Program-made: the position numbers and the translations under genes
The notes under the pieces: generated by a model
What the model was told of the DNA's origin: nothing
Database searches by the model: none
Seen by the model: only the letters and a program-made list of their open reading frames with translations
Shown here: piece after piece, positions 11,217 to 22,674 of the stretch
Position numbering within the stretch: position 1 is the stretch's first letter
Layout of the letters: each line of letters starts with the position of its first letter
Source: Botryotinia globosa
Lineage: Eukaryota > Ascomycota > Leotiomycetes > Helotiales > Sclerotiniaceae
Length of the DNA stretch: 64,000 nt
Assembly (NCBI GenBank): GCA_014898425.1
Contig: RCSZ01000023.1
Coordinates: forward strand, 124,001-188,000
Reading direction: 5' to 3'

Positions 11217-12988
11217 TCTAATTCAAGTAATATAATTGTTTAAAACCGTTCTATATAATATTCTTAGTATTGTAGTATAGAATAAGATTTTCTAATAAAA
11301 AATTATTTCAGATAGTTTATTTAATTAATATCAATTAAACTAAAAAAAGAAAAAACTTTCAATAATATGTTTTTTATATTGCTGACTTCGAAATTAAAGC
11401 TTTTATATAAAATTAAAGTTCAAATAATCTAAATATAACTAGAGCTTATATAATTAATAAAAAAGGTCATATTAAATATAATAAGCTTATTATTAATAAA
11501 AATTATTTTAATATTATAGCTTATATAATTCAGTAATATAATTAATGATCTAATGTAAAAGTAACTCATTTAAATCTAAATAAAATTCTGAAAAAAATAT
11601 AATGTTATAGTAACCATGTATTTATACTAGTCGAAATATACTTTTATTAAAAAATCCTATGTATCTTCTCTATATTCTTATTATCATTATTTTAATTATA
11701 AATCAATTATATATTTTTTTTGAAATTAATCATATATAATAATATATTTGGAAGATATTTTAGTTTATATGATTACAGAAAAATAGTAGGAATGTAAGAG
11801 GGGGGGTTAAAAGTTGTAATGATTGTTAAAATTTTAGAAATCCTTTATTTTATTATATATTATACTTTCAAACAAAATCGAATATATAATAATAATGAGT
11901 TTTTAGTATATAAACCTCAAAAGAAATTATATATCAAACAAAAGGAATAACATTTATTATATTATATTCAATTATTCTCAAAATCTATTTATAAAGAAAT
12001 TATTAAAGTATATAATTTTTTATTCAATATTATAATTATTAAGAGAATTTTAAAAAAATAGAATATAATTAATTAAAAAGTTAAAAAAATCTAAATTTAT
12101 AAAAGAATATATAGTTAAAAGATTAGTTTAATATATAAATTATAAAAAATAAATAATAAAGGAATAAGAATTGATTTTTTAATTAAATGAGTATTTTATA
12201 AAATAAAGGAAAAAGAAAAAGTAGGAATAAATATTTTACTTTTTAAATCGAAAATGGGAGTAAAAAATAATTCAAATTTATTTTATATATAAGAATATAA
12301 AGATTATAATATAAAAAGACTTTTGTAATATTAAAAAAAGCAAGTTATATATTATGGATAGGGATTTCGAGAATAAAAAGTTTAGGTATAATATTAATTC
12401 TTATTTTAAGGTTTTTAATAATAAAGTAATTTCTATATAAAAGAATTAGATAGAAGATATCAATTTACATAGAATAATACTTCTATCTATCAAATTAAAA
12501 AGATATCCAAATAATTTTAGTTAAAAAATATTCTTTTAATTGATTTCTAATTTTTGTATAATTCTAATCTCAATTTTATAAAGTATATATAGTGGTATTT
12601 AAAAAATAATATTTTTGAGATGTTTTTTAATATTATAATGAATAAAAGTTAATCAAATTATATTAAATAGAGACTAAAGAGTGTTTTATAGATAGTTTGA
12701 GATATATTAGATAATCAATTGTTTATAAATTTGAGAGTTAATATGAGGAATAGAATTGAAATCTATATTATAATAAAGAGCTGATATACTAAATACTAAA
12801 ATATTGAATTAAAATATATAAACAGATTTCATTTATATTAAAATATATATTGATATTTCAATTATATTCAAATTTAAAATAAAAATATTGAAAAATTGAT
12901 TTAATAATTAAGTGTATACTATATATAGTTAAAAATAAACTTTAGATAAATTCCGGCCGTCAAGTATAAGTGGCCTAGTACTATATAT
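11217..12988. other. AT-rich stretch, no gene recognised
   Basis: Contains a purine-rich plus strand and short Lys/Ile-rich open pieces around 11880-12400 that might be an eroded transposase. I could not match them to a family. A G8-rich run lies near 11801-11806. Confidence 0.5.
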
Positions 12989-13171
12989 GATAAATCGACT
13001 TCGTATATAAGCTTTAAAAAAAATTATGTTTATAATTATAAATACCAGGGGCCTGAGAGCGCCCGGACCCCTTGCTTTTTAAGAAAGTATAATATAATTA
13101 TATTTATAAATATAGAAATCTAAAAAAAAGGAATTATATTGAAAGCTTACAGGCGAAGTCGGTTTACGATC
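12989..13171. repeat. Imperfect inverted repeat, possible MITE relic
   Basis: Arms 12989-13016 and about 13140-13171 are imperfect reverse complements sharing AAAGCTT, CGAAGTCG and TTTA. The GC-containing segment between them includes GCGCCCGGACCCC. Size (about 180 bp) fits a MITE, but no clear target duplication was found. Confidence 0.45.
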
Positions 13172-14296
13172 TTATATTTCTTTCTTTTTCCAGACTTTTA
13201 TTCACATTTTGATGGGTCACTTTTATATAAAATTAATAATTATATTATTGAATTACGAAAGCTATAATATTAAAATGATTTTTATTAATGATAAACTTAT
13301 TATATTTAATATAAGATTCTTATAATTGATTATATAAACTTTGATTTTCTTTATATTATTGAAATTTTAATATTTTAGAAGAACCTTAATTTTGAAATTA
13401 ATATTATAAAAATGATATTATTTGAAAATCTTAAGTCTTTTACATATAATTATTACTTTTTTCTTTTAATCTAAATAATTGAATTTAAATAATTTTATTA
13501 AAAAAGTTTAAAAGTTTGTGCTATAATTACAATACTAAGGAAGTTAAGTTAATCAAATTGCTTGAATCGGGTTTTACTAAGTGAAAGTTCTCTTGTTATA
13601 TATATATATAATATAATATATAACTTCGACTCTATTACATACATGGATCTACCTTGAGATATAATAGAAGTTATAAGCTTTACTACTATGTCACACATAT
13701 AATCTAATTCAAAAGATATAATATTAGGGATCGATTTCTAATAGTTTACTACTATATATATATACTTGTATAATAAAATCCTTGTTTTTTAATCTTTTTA
13801 TTCCGAAAAGATTAATATAGGGATTATTGTATTAATAATATATAATCAACTATATGATTTATAGTAATAGAATATTCATTCTTCTATTATTTAATATTCT
13901 TATTATTAATAATCTATTATTAATAAATTCAGAGTATTTAATTATTGAGCAAATACATTCTTGCCTTCAATTAGCCTATATTCTTTAATTGATTGTTGAC
14001 TCAATTCCAATTAAATTAGATCTAATCAAAGATCCTAAAACAATATCCATAAGATAAGATTTCTGATATTTTGTTACATATATAAATCTACACTGGGATA
14101 TAATAGAAATTGTAAGCTTTACCACTACACTATATATACAATCTAACCCAAAAGGCATAGTATCAGGAATCGATTTCTAATAGCTTACTACTATATATAT
14201 ATACTCGTGTAACAGGCTCTCGCGGACGATAAGATTATCAAGGAGGTAAACCTCCAATAATTATACTATACTTTCTCAAAGAGCAAGGGGTCCGGG
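13062..14296. repeat. 39-bp inverted repeat pair flanking the TRIM
   Basis: Segments 13062-13100 and 14258-14296 are reverse complements at 36 of 39 positions, and the three differences are transitions. They enclose the 582-bp LTR element. Similarity stops abruptly on both sides, so these are either two copies of one short repeat in opposite orientation or ends of a larger inverted element. Confidence 0.6.
13633..14214. mobile_element. Miniature LTR retrotransposon (TRIM-like)
   Basis: Two 143-bp direct repeats, 13633-13775 and 14072-14214, align without gaps and differ almost only by transitions. The right copy begins TGTTACAT and ends GTGTAACA, that is TG...CA with short inverted ends. The flanks are GACTC (13628-13632) and GGCTC (14215-14219), a 5-bp target duplication with one RIP-type change. 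The interior is only 296 bp and has no coding potential. This is the anatomy of a terminal-repeat retrotransposon in miniature. On the minus strand the base run after the LTR (AATATCAGAAA) vaguely resembles the common TGGTATCAGAG primer site, so minus orientation is slightly favoured. It must have moved with proteins of another element. Confidence 0.8.
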
Positions 14297-14299
14297 GGA

Positions 14300-15030
14300 T
14301 TGAGATAATATTTATATATTGTTTTTAGAGATAAAATAATAGATAAATTAAAAATTGTAGAATATATAATATATGCAATAATAAAAATAAAAACTGTATA
14401 TTATATATACACTCGATAATTCAATAATTTTTATATTCATTTAAAATAAAAAAATGGGTTTATTTAATAAAGAGGAGATTATTTTAAAAATAAAAATCTT
14501 TTTAAATTATTTCATACTAATATTATTTAGAATTCATTTATTTTTTTATGATAATGAATTTTCATTTTATGAAAGATATCAAATTCATTAGAAATTACTA
14601 TTATTGTATTTAGTTTTCCTTAAAGATGATAAGAAAATTCAGAACCCTTTACATAATTAAAAATTACTTTATAAATAAAATTCAAATCTTAAAAACAAAC
14701 TTTTTTTTAAATCAAAATTATTATTTATATATATTATAATTCTTTTTAAGAAAATAGACAACCTCTTATATAATTTTAAGAAACAATCTTTAAAATTCTA
14801 AAATTGAAATAGCTTTTTAAATTGAATACCTATTCACAATTATACATAAGATCAAATTAATATTATCTTTAATATATCCTTCAAATATAATATACTAAAT
14901 AACATATCAAAATTTTGAAGCAATTATTACAAATTTTATAAAATTGTTCAATAATAAATTATAAATAAGAGAAGTATTTTGCTATAATAAGCTTTTTTGA
15001 AGTGATTTAAAAGAGGGGTGGTTAGAACAT
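14300..15030. other. AT-rich sequence up to the GC-balanced island
   Basis: No gene or repeat structure recognised. Base composition changes quite abruptly near 15.0 kb, which marks the isochore border. Confidence 0.6.
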
Positions 15031-15327
15031 GGGGTATAGGATTTAAATAGTAGTTATAGCTCGGGACCTTTTGTAATCAATGAGAGAAAAATTCACAGTA
15101 TTACCAGAATGGCAAGCACTTACCTTGGTACCTCATCGTTGCGTCTTATGGCCAATTCACCTTCAGCATTCGGCTCTATCTCAAGGCTTCAACTTCACCT
15201 GTTCTATCTAATGGTGCTGGAATAAGAATTGAGCTACTCCTCCAGAAATTTGCTCCCGAAGGTCTAAATTTTGCCTTCAGAGCCCTTTATATACGCATCA
15301 GCTTATTGTTAGATTTCCGCCACCCAT

Positions 15328-15585
15328 TCAATGTGGGAGGAGATGTTTGAATAGCTTGCTTGTACCACTCCATATCCTTATACGGAGCCGCCCCCCCCCC
15401 CCCCCCCCCCAGTTGATCGTCGCATCCGCTCCCATAGTCAAATCCATCTTGTAAAGTTCATCATGTAGATTTGTGACCGCCCATCGGGCGAAAAGCGATA
15501 CAACTTCTTCCAAGATCCTCGCAATTGTTTCATCCTCTATTTCTTTATTCACGTTTAATATCATGCCTGGAGAACTATAGGTCAA
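15328..15585 (-). pseudogene. 85-codon unidentified ORF containing a poly-G run
   Basis: Open frame beginning MTYSSPGMILNVNKEIEDET, with a plausible amphipathic helical first half (IARILEEVVSLFARW). It then runs into a Gly stretch created by a 20-base homopolymer and becomes Arg-rich. It lies just downstream of the helicase relic in another frame, so it might belong to the same old gene, although I do not recognise it as helicase sequence. Probably a relic. Confidence 0.35.
15391..15410. repeat. Homopolymer of 20 C
   Basis: Twenty consecutive C on the plus strand, in a window where C runs above six are rare. It may be real slippage or an assembly artefact; the exact length is unreliable. Confidence 0.9.
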
Positions 15586-15594
15586 AAAATTGCT

Positions 15595-15793
15595 TCACAG
15601 AAATATCTGCGCGTCATCCTTCGGCACCAAAGTTTTCGTTGGCGCCATAAAGACTATTTGTGAATCCTTGGTCCAGCGAAAGAGATTGAGCATAGTAATT
15701 GCTGCAATGAACGTGTTCCCGAGACCTGTTGGTTTGATACTTGGCTGGGGCAAATTCTGAGGTTTGATTCGAATTTTACAGGGCGAATGGTTT
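15595..15793 (-). pseudogene. Fragment of MPH1/FANCM-type DNA helicase
   Basis: The minus-strand frame 15793-15595 contains [11 protein letters not shown], then [20 protein letters not shown] and KTLV, before a TGA stop. This closely follows motif I and Ia of the fungal MPH1 (FANCM orthologue) helicase, PTGLGKTFIAAT...APTKPLV. MPH1 is a 3'-5' DNA helicase that acts in fork repair and crossover control. The Walker A lysine is replaced by Asn (GNT for GKT), sequence upstream of the motif does not match the family, and later helicase motifs are absent. It is therefore a broken fragment, either a decayed gene or a gene piece moved here. The functional copy would be elsewhere. Confidence 0.75.
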
Positions 15794-16254
15794 CATAGAT
15801 GTAATGCTGTAGGCGGTATAACAGGTGATCGTAGATAGATGTTGTCCACTTGAGCCGGCGCAATCGTCGAATTATCAAGAATTCTCTCTCCGCTTTCCCA
15901 TATCATTCCTACTCAACTCGTATCCAAACAATGAAGTAGAGATATTTGTTTTTTTGAATGCGGTACTTCTTTCTTTCATCATAACTGCGTCTTGATTCTC
16001 ACGTGGATTATAGAGATCTGACGGTATTGATGTACATATATATAAATATTCATGCAAAAATTTCGAAGTCGGGAATATGAAAAAGACGACAAAACATCGC
16101 ATCATCACGTCAATTAATCGTGATGCTAGGTATGTCATGAAAGTGGGATATCATACCCTATCTTTGAAGCCCCTTCAAAACAAGTTGTGTCTTTGTTTTC
16201 ATCCAACTTTGTGATATGAAGCTTTAAAAAAACTCCAAATATGACTCTCTCAAC

Positions 16255-16907
16255 TCACCATAACTCTGTCAGAAGCAGCCACTTAAAAACTATACGGACT
16301 AGTGAAAGGTTGAGTTCAAGCGTCGACTTTCGAATGTAAATGCATGATTGGTTATGAATAAGACGGATAAGCGCGTGTGATGATAATGTGACGGAGGATA
16401 CATACCGAAGTAAAGCTCCAAATTTCCAGAGAAAGGAATAATTATTGTCTTCTGAAAGAGTATTCCAATATAATATTGGACACAGATATGCAAAAGCGTC
16501 GCATCGAGTCTTTTTATGGTTACTGAATGTAGGGTTTATGCTGGAGAGATGCCAACATTCCACGGATAGGGTCATAGTATCATGGCCTGACACTAGCCAA
16601 CAATGACGGGGAAAGGCCTTGTCACATACCGGTACTCTCATCCCGCGATTTTCTAACGTTAGACTGAGTATATTTAGCTAGGTAAAGCGTATCTTCCCAC
16701 AGTTCTCACAATACTGAAATGTCTTCGCATATTTCGAAGTCGCTGACAGCTATATTCGACTCCGCAGTGATTGGTGTTAGTACGAGAGACAACAGTGATG
16801 ACTTGCATACTTTCACCACCTCCCCATCTGAGATATCGCCATTTTCTCTATTGAAATACTCACATCTGAATGTGACTGGCTCCCCGTCAACAACATTTTG
16901 TTTTTAG
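16255..16907 (-). pseudogene. Unidentified coding-like relic in several frames
   Basis: A 128-codon minus ORF (16641-16255) starts MRVPVCDKAFPRHCWLVSGH. Upstream, another minus frame at about 16890-16722 reads as plausible protein (DGEPVTFRCEYFNRENGDIS) and ends in a stop. The pieces do not join in one frame, and I saw no clear intron borders. I read this as a decayed minus-strand gene of unknown family, but either ORF could also be chance. Confidence 0.3.
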
Positions 16908-18421
16908 AAACTATGTGTAACACTGAGCGCACAGTGCCCCTATTTGGATTCGGCAATTTAGACGAGGTATTCAAATCGATAGGAATAGGGGAAATTTCAT
17001 ATCATGTGATATTTTAATGTCTAACTCAACCTGCTATATCCAGAAATGCGCCTTGAAAATCCACGATAACTGTTCAATATCAGATGGAAGTCCTCTGGAC
17101 TTGAAAGTTATATTGTAGACTTTAATTGTCGACTTGTTGAGTTTGGATTGAAACCTCGAAACATGGCAACAAACCACTCACCATGCCTCAACTACGTCAT
17201 TACACAAATGGCCCAGCAGCATCAAAATGTACTCACCCCTTGAATAGAAGAAGGCCTGTCACCCAAACCTTCATTGCGTTATCGCACAATGCCAGACCGT
17301 CATTTCAGGCAGCTTGTCATGATTTTTAATCATCACATGGGCACTTTAAACAATCAAACTTCAATCCAATCATATATTAGACAATCCATCTCTAGTAGAA
17401 TTACACATCTTCGACAAAATAAACTACCTATTTGGATATCTCAATAAACTAGGCTATGCAAAGTTTATATGAAACCTTATGACTCTAATCTTCCTCCAAG
17501 AATAGTTAATCTTTACTTTTCCAACTCAAACACAAAAATATGTATATTCCAATTACAATCTAAAAATTGATATTAGACTATCTATTTAAAACTTTTAATA
17601 TTGAGATGTTTCTACTGCTCATCTGATCGTAGAGAATTTTATTCATCCCGTCTAGCTCGCGATTCGAACGAGGTACTGATAGACTATTAGGTATACTAAA
17701 GATAGCTCGCTATCACGAACCATGGTGTTGGTGCAATAAGCCCAAAACCAATCAAAATTCAAAACTTCATCAAAGCTACACATACTTTACCATCATACGG
17801 TTTGATCGATGAATCTCAGATTAGATTGAATCTTCCAATATATCTAAATACGTTTATATTCCCGTTTGATAATCGAAAAGCCATCCCTACCCCCCCTTTC
17901 TGTCAAAGTAACTTTTCACACGATACCCAAGTCGCAATCAGTTAATTATTCTGTTAGTAACGGCTTCACATTCCCAGCCCCGGTGCTTCCAATTAATACA
18001 GAATCTTCGTCAACCAATGGAGGCAACTCTTTGAATTTCTTCAGGGTGAGAGGTGTTAAAGTCGATTAAGAATCTATCAATTACATAGATGTTGAGAAGA
18101 AAGCGATTTCTTTGTATAATTAGTTTCCAAGGTAAGAGGGGAGGTTGGTTGAGAGAGACGTGGTGTGTGGATTGATATTCACGGAGATGGAGAAGTACTT
18201 AATTTATGTGACGATGAACTGATAGTTAGTATGTTTACTAGCTAAACCCTAAGATCTACATACTGGTACTATGATGACACTAGTATTGAAAGAAATGTCC
18301 CGAGATAATGTAATAATGCAAATCAGAACATCACCTTTATACACTAATTCTCTGGCTCTGTAGAAGCAAATTATCCGGGATCAAAAAGGGGTTTCTATAA
18401 TAAAGAAATCACATTCGTATT

Positions 18422-18591
18422 TGTTGGTATCAACTTGGTTGATATAAGTGTAAATACTTAGTCCTATATGGTTATATTCATTCTTGATTATTATTAACTA
18501 TAAAAAGTTAGATATTAAATATATAGGGAAATGCTAATATAATACTAATTAATACAATACCCTTTTTGATTATATAATTGATATTCTAATA
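18422..18591 (-). repeat. 3' LTR of the split copia element
   Basis: 170 bp. Its outer (left) half is almost unmutated (TGTTGGTATCAACTTGGTTG) while its inner half is strongly AT-shifted compared with the partner LTR. Confidence 0.92.
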
Positions 18592-18699
18592 TTAATAATT
18601 CTTTAAAAATGAATATAATTATATATTTTAGTTTATAATTTATTTTAAATATAATGTTTTTTTAATCTTATTTAACTTTTATATTACTATTTTTTTTCT

Positions 18700-21600
18700 A
18701 TTTAATATATTATTTTAATAATTATTTTATTAATATCAATTAAATCTTTTAATATTTGATATATACTATTTTTAATTATAGTATTTATAGAATTCGATTT
18801 TTCATTAATTTACTTAATCTTTGTAATCTTTTTATTCTTATAGTATTGTTTTAAAGCTATAATATTGATTAGAAGCTGTTTTTTCATATTTATATTGAAT
18901 TTAATTAATAAATTATATAATAACTTTGAATTTATATAGAATATAAATAGTATTGATTTTTTAGATTTGAAAATAGTATTAATAATATTTTTAATAGTAG
19001 CTTCAATATCGAAATCTAAAATTAATATATATAATTTAAAAGTTAATATACTTTTAATAATTCTTTTATATTTAATTGATATTTAATATATAATATTAAT
19101 ATTATTGTATTTATTCATTAAGTAGATTATATAGTCAATTTATAATAATAAATTAATATTATTAGTAAATGATATATTAATAAAAACAATTAATTTGATA
19201 AAATCTATATCTAGAAGTATGAATATAAGTTCTCTTTTCGAATTATTTATTTGTTATTTAATAACTTTATTAAATTTGTTTATATTTTCTTCTTTTGGAT
19301 CTATTATTTAGATAATAATAGAAAAATAATAAAATACCTTTAATTGATATACAATTGTAATATATACTTTTTTTATATGTTGAGTGATGTATTGATTTTT
19401 TGAAATAATATTTTTTTAAACTTTTCCTTTCATTTTATGTATATCGATATTCCTAATTATAATTATTTTGATATTATTATATTATTTCTTTTGATTAAAA
19501 TAAATCTTATCACTTTTGAAAATAATTAAATAATTATTAAATCTAAGTGAATGATTTTCTATAAATTGCTTTCTATTTTTAATTATAAAATTGATTTTAT
19601 CTAATTACTTTTATTCTAAATATACAAATCTTTTATTTGTAACTATAAAAATATTATTGATTTGAAACTTTATAATATTGATATTATTAATTGAATAAAA
19701 TAGATAAGAATTATATATAAATTGTATTATATTTAATTTGTTCCTGTAATAATTATAATAAATTTCAAACTAATAATTTTTTATTTCGAGGATATTATAT
19801 AAAGGTTTTATAATATATAGAATATATCTATTTTCAAATCCGATTTCTTTTGATACTTTTATATAAATAGATTTATTCAAAATTGTAATTGATTGAATAT
19901 ATGCTTATATAATATCCTATAAATAAATTTAAATATACTTATTTGATATTTATAGAATAATAGTAAATATAAGAATAATATACTAACTGATATATTGAAT
20001 AATGAGTGATTGTATTAAAATAGTGGTTTTATTTTTGTTTTGATATATCTGAATTACTAATCGTAATTTTGTGTATATTTTGTTAATATTCTTTTATTTT
20101 ATTTTATTAATAAAATGTGATTTGAAAAGTTTTATTTTGGATGAAATATTGTTTTTTAAAATAATTTTAAAGATTTCATTTTTTATTAATTTATTAATTT
20201 TTTTATATTATAATTTTATATATCTTATAAATATATTATTTTGTAAGAATATAATCAATTGTAATAATTTCATAATATATTTTTTATTAATATTTATTAT
20301 ATTAATTATTTTAATCAAATTATTTTTTATATGATAATATAGTTGTATATTTAATTATACTATTAATAATAATATTTGGAATTGTAATATCTTTATATAT
20401 AATATATTAATAATTATAATATTATTATCATTATTATTTATATAATTATTTTTCGATTTTGTTTTTTTAGGTTTTATATAAAAGGATTATATAAATATAA
20501 ATCGGAATTTAATTGATTTATTGGAAAATTCTATTTTGTATATCTCTTTGTTTATTTTAATTAAAGTGTGTAATCCAATTTATTTATTTAATATATTATT
20601 ATCTTTTCTTTTTTTTTATATTAAAACTTTTGAATTTAATAATAAAATAAAAATAGATATTATAAACAATTTATTCCTTAATTTCAATATCTTTATAATT
20701 TATCTTTTAATTCGAATATAATATATTTTTGTTATAACTTTTTTTATAGCTTTTGTATATTGAATAATTATTACAATTAATAAATTAATATTATTTAATT
20801 TGGGATATATTCTATAAACTAATAATATAGGAATAAGTTTATTTAATTTTATTGTATTGTTTATAATTTTTATTATTATTTAAAGAATTATTATTTTAAT
20901 TAGATTGTTGTTTTTAAATTCTTTTGTTAAAATCTTATATATATAATATAATAGGTGATAATATCTTTCAATAATATCTATAGAGTTATATATTTTGATA
21001 GATATATTTTTGATAATGATTAATATAGATTTTGTATTTTAAATAAATTTTTTATTTACAAAATTCTTTTTAGTATTGTGGATGATATAGTTTAATAATT
21101 CAATATATATATTAATCTAATATTTTCTAAGATTATTGAATATATATTTAATAGAAATGTTTTCAAAAAATCGAATTGCTTGATAATATATTGTTTTATT
21201 AATAATATATAAAATTAGGTTATTTATAATATATATAATATTAATATTAATAATATAATTGAATTCAATGTTTTCTAATAAAATAAATCTGAAATATCCT
21301 AATGATTTGCTATATATTTGATAGTGCTTGTAGTACTTAATAAAATACTTAATAATATTATTACTTTTATTATAACCTATTTATTACAATATATTATAAA
21401 AATGTTGTATCAATAAATAATCAAATTATTGATATAAATATTGTAGCTTTATAATTATTAAATAATAATCGTTTTAATAAATCGATTTTTGAATAAATTA
21501 ATTTATATTCACTTTCTATATTAAAAATATATATTCATATCTTTTAATAACAAAGTATTCATTTTTTAGTATAATAAACTAATTAATAATATTATTATAA

Positions 21601-22401
21601 AACATTTTAAAATAATCTATATCTTCAAGATTTAATAGAAATAGAATATTAGTATTTATAATATAGAAATCGATATTTCCAAATAATATAATAATTTGAA
21701 ATGATTCTATTGATATTATAATTCCTTTTTCAAAATATACATTCGTAGTCCCTATTATTAATAGATTATATTCAATTAAATAGATTTATTTTCATATATA
21801 ATATTATTTAATTTCGATTATTAACTTTTTTATATATATTATATCAATATATATACCAAAGAATTCTTTACTTATATAACTTATATAAAAAACATTTATT
21901 ATATTTTCTATAAATAAAATTATTTCAATAAAGTTTTTAGTTATTATATACAATATTATATTGAATAATAATTGATTGAATATTTCCTAATTATTAATAA
22001 ACTCAGAATTTATAAAAAATATTTTATTTATATTGTTTTTAATATTAAGATTTATAAAAAACAGATCTATTTTGATTTCTAAATCAAATTCTATATCAAT
22101 AATCTTTTTTTTATATTTAATTATTTATTAATTGTAATACTTATTAAATATATTATTACTACTATTTTTAATCTTTTCTTTATACTTACATTTGTTTTTA
22201 TCTTATTTCTCTTTAAAATATTTTATTAATTAATATTCTTTTTTCTTGTATATTCAATAATAATTATATTAATTAAAAAAATCTGAATATTATTATTTGT
22301 TATACAAATTATTTCTAAAATTATTATTATTTCTAAAATCTCTAGAATTATTTTGGTTATTACTATAATTATTATTATTATAGAATTTTCTATTAATAAA
22401 T
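18700..22401 (-). pseudogene. pol and distal gag of the split copia element
   Basis: On the minus strand at about 19240-19150 the sequence reads LLDIDFIKLIVFINISFTNN, matching the fungal copia RNase H block LDLxSLRLVVFTDASFANN. At about 19075-19020 it reads YKRIIKSILTFKLY (family KRVTRSVLASELY), and near 18800 it reads KINGKSNS (family WINGxxNPAD). An Asn-rich stretch (FYNNNNYSNNQNNSRDF) at about 22390-22300 resembles the end of gag. Reverse transcriptase and integrase should lie between, but RIP has made them hard to read. Plus-strand ORFs here, such as 20071-20334, are antisense shadows. Confidence 0.8.
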
Positions 22402-22674
22402 TGTTAGAGTAGAGAATAGCAGTGAATCAACTTTAGATATATTTTGAAATAAAACTTTTTATTACTTTTCTAAAACTATTGAAAGCATATAATTTATAAT
22501 AAGTGGGTTAACTTTGATACAAGAGCTTGAGGTTAGAGATTAGGTTTTTAGGATATCTTGGAAAAGAAAGGGGTTTGTGAAATATTCTGAAATGAAGGAG
22601 TTTGTGATGCGAAAGGGGTTTGAGGGTTTCCTATTATGTAATCTTATATAATTCATAATCTTGTGATTTTGATA
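22402..22674 (-). repeat. 3' LTR of the nested Gypsy element
   Basis: 273 bp, plus-strand start TGTTAGAGTAGAGAATAGC, end TTGTGATTTTGATA (CA changed to TA). It is less AT-shifted than its partner in the first 200 bp. Confidence 0.92.

Larger units (their letters stand above)
15031..18421. other. Left part of GC-balanced island with gene relics
   Basis: Composition is near balanced. Apart from the entries below, I see only short open pieces interrupted in all frames. 16910-18421 holds no frame I can defend; a 67-codon plus ORF at 17866-18069 has no recognised similarity. The segment ends exactly at the target duplication of the copia insertion and continues at 31973. Confidence 0.7.

Noticed and set aside
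17650..17720. tRNA-like sequence on the minus strand (GTTCGAATC B-box and TAGTATA-like D-arm text)
   Set aside because: The T-stem does not pair properly, no anticodon stem could be drawn, and the acceptor ends do not match. A short palindrome (GATAGC/GCTATC) explains part of the pattern.
20071..20721. Plus-strand ORFs rich in Ile/Leu/Phe
   Set aside because: They are antisense to copia pol in extremely AT-rich DNA; hydrophobic runs are expected from poly-A/T codons.
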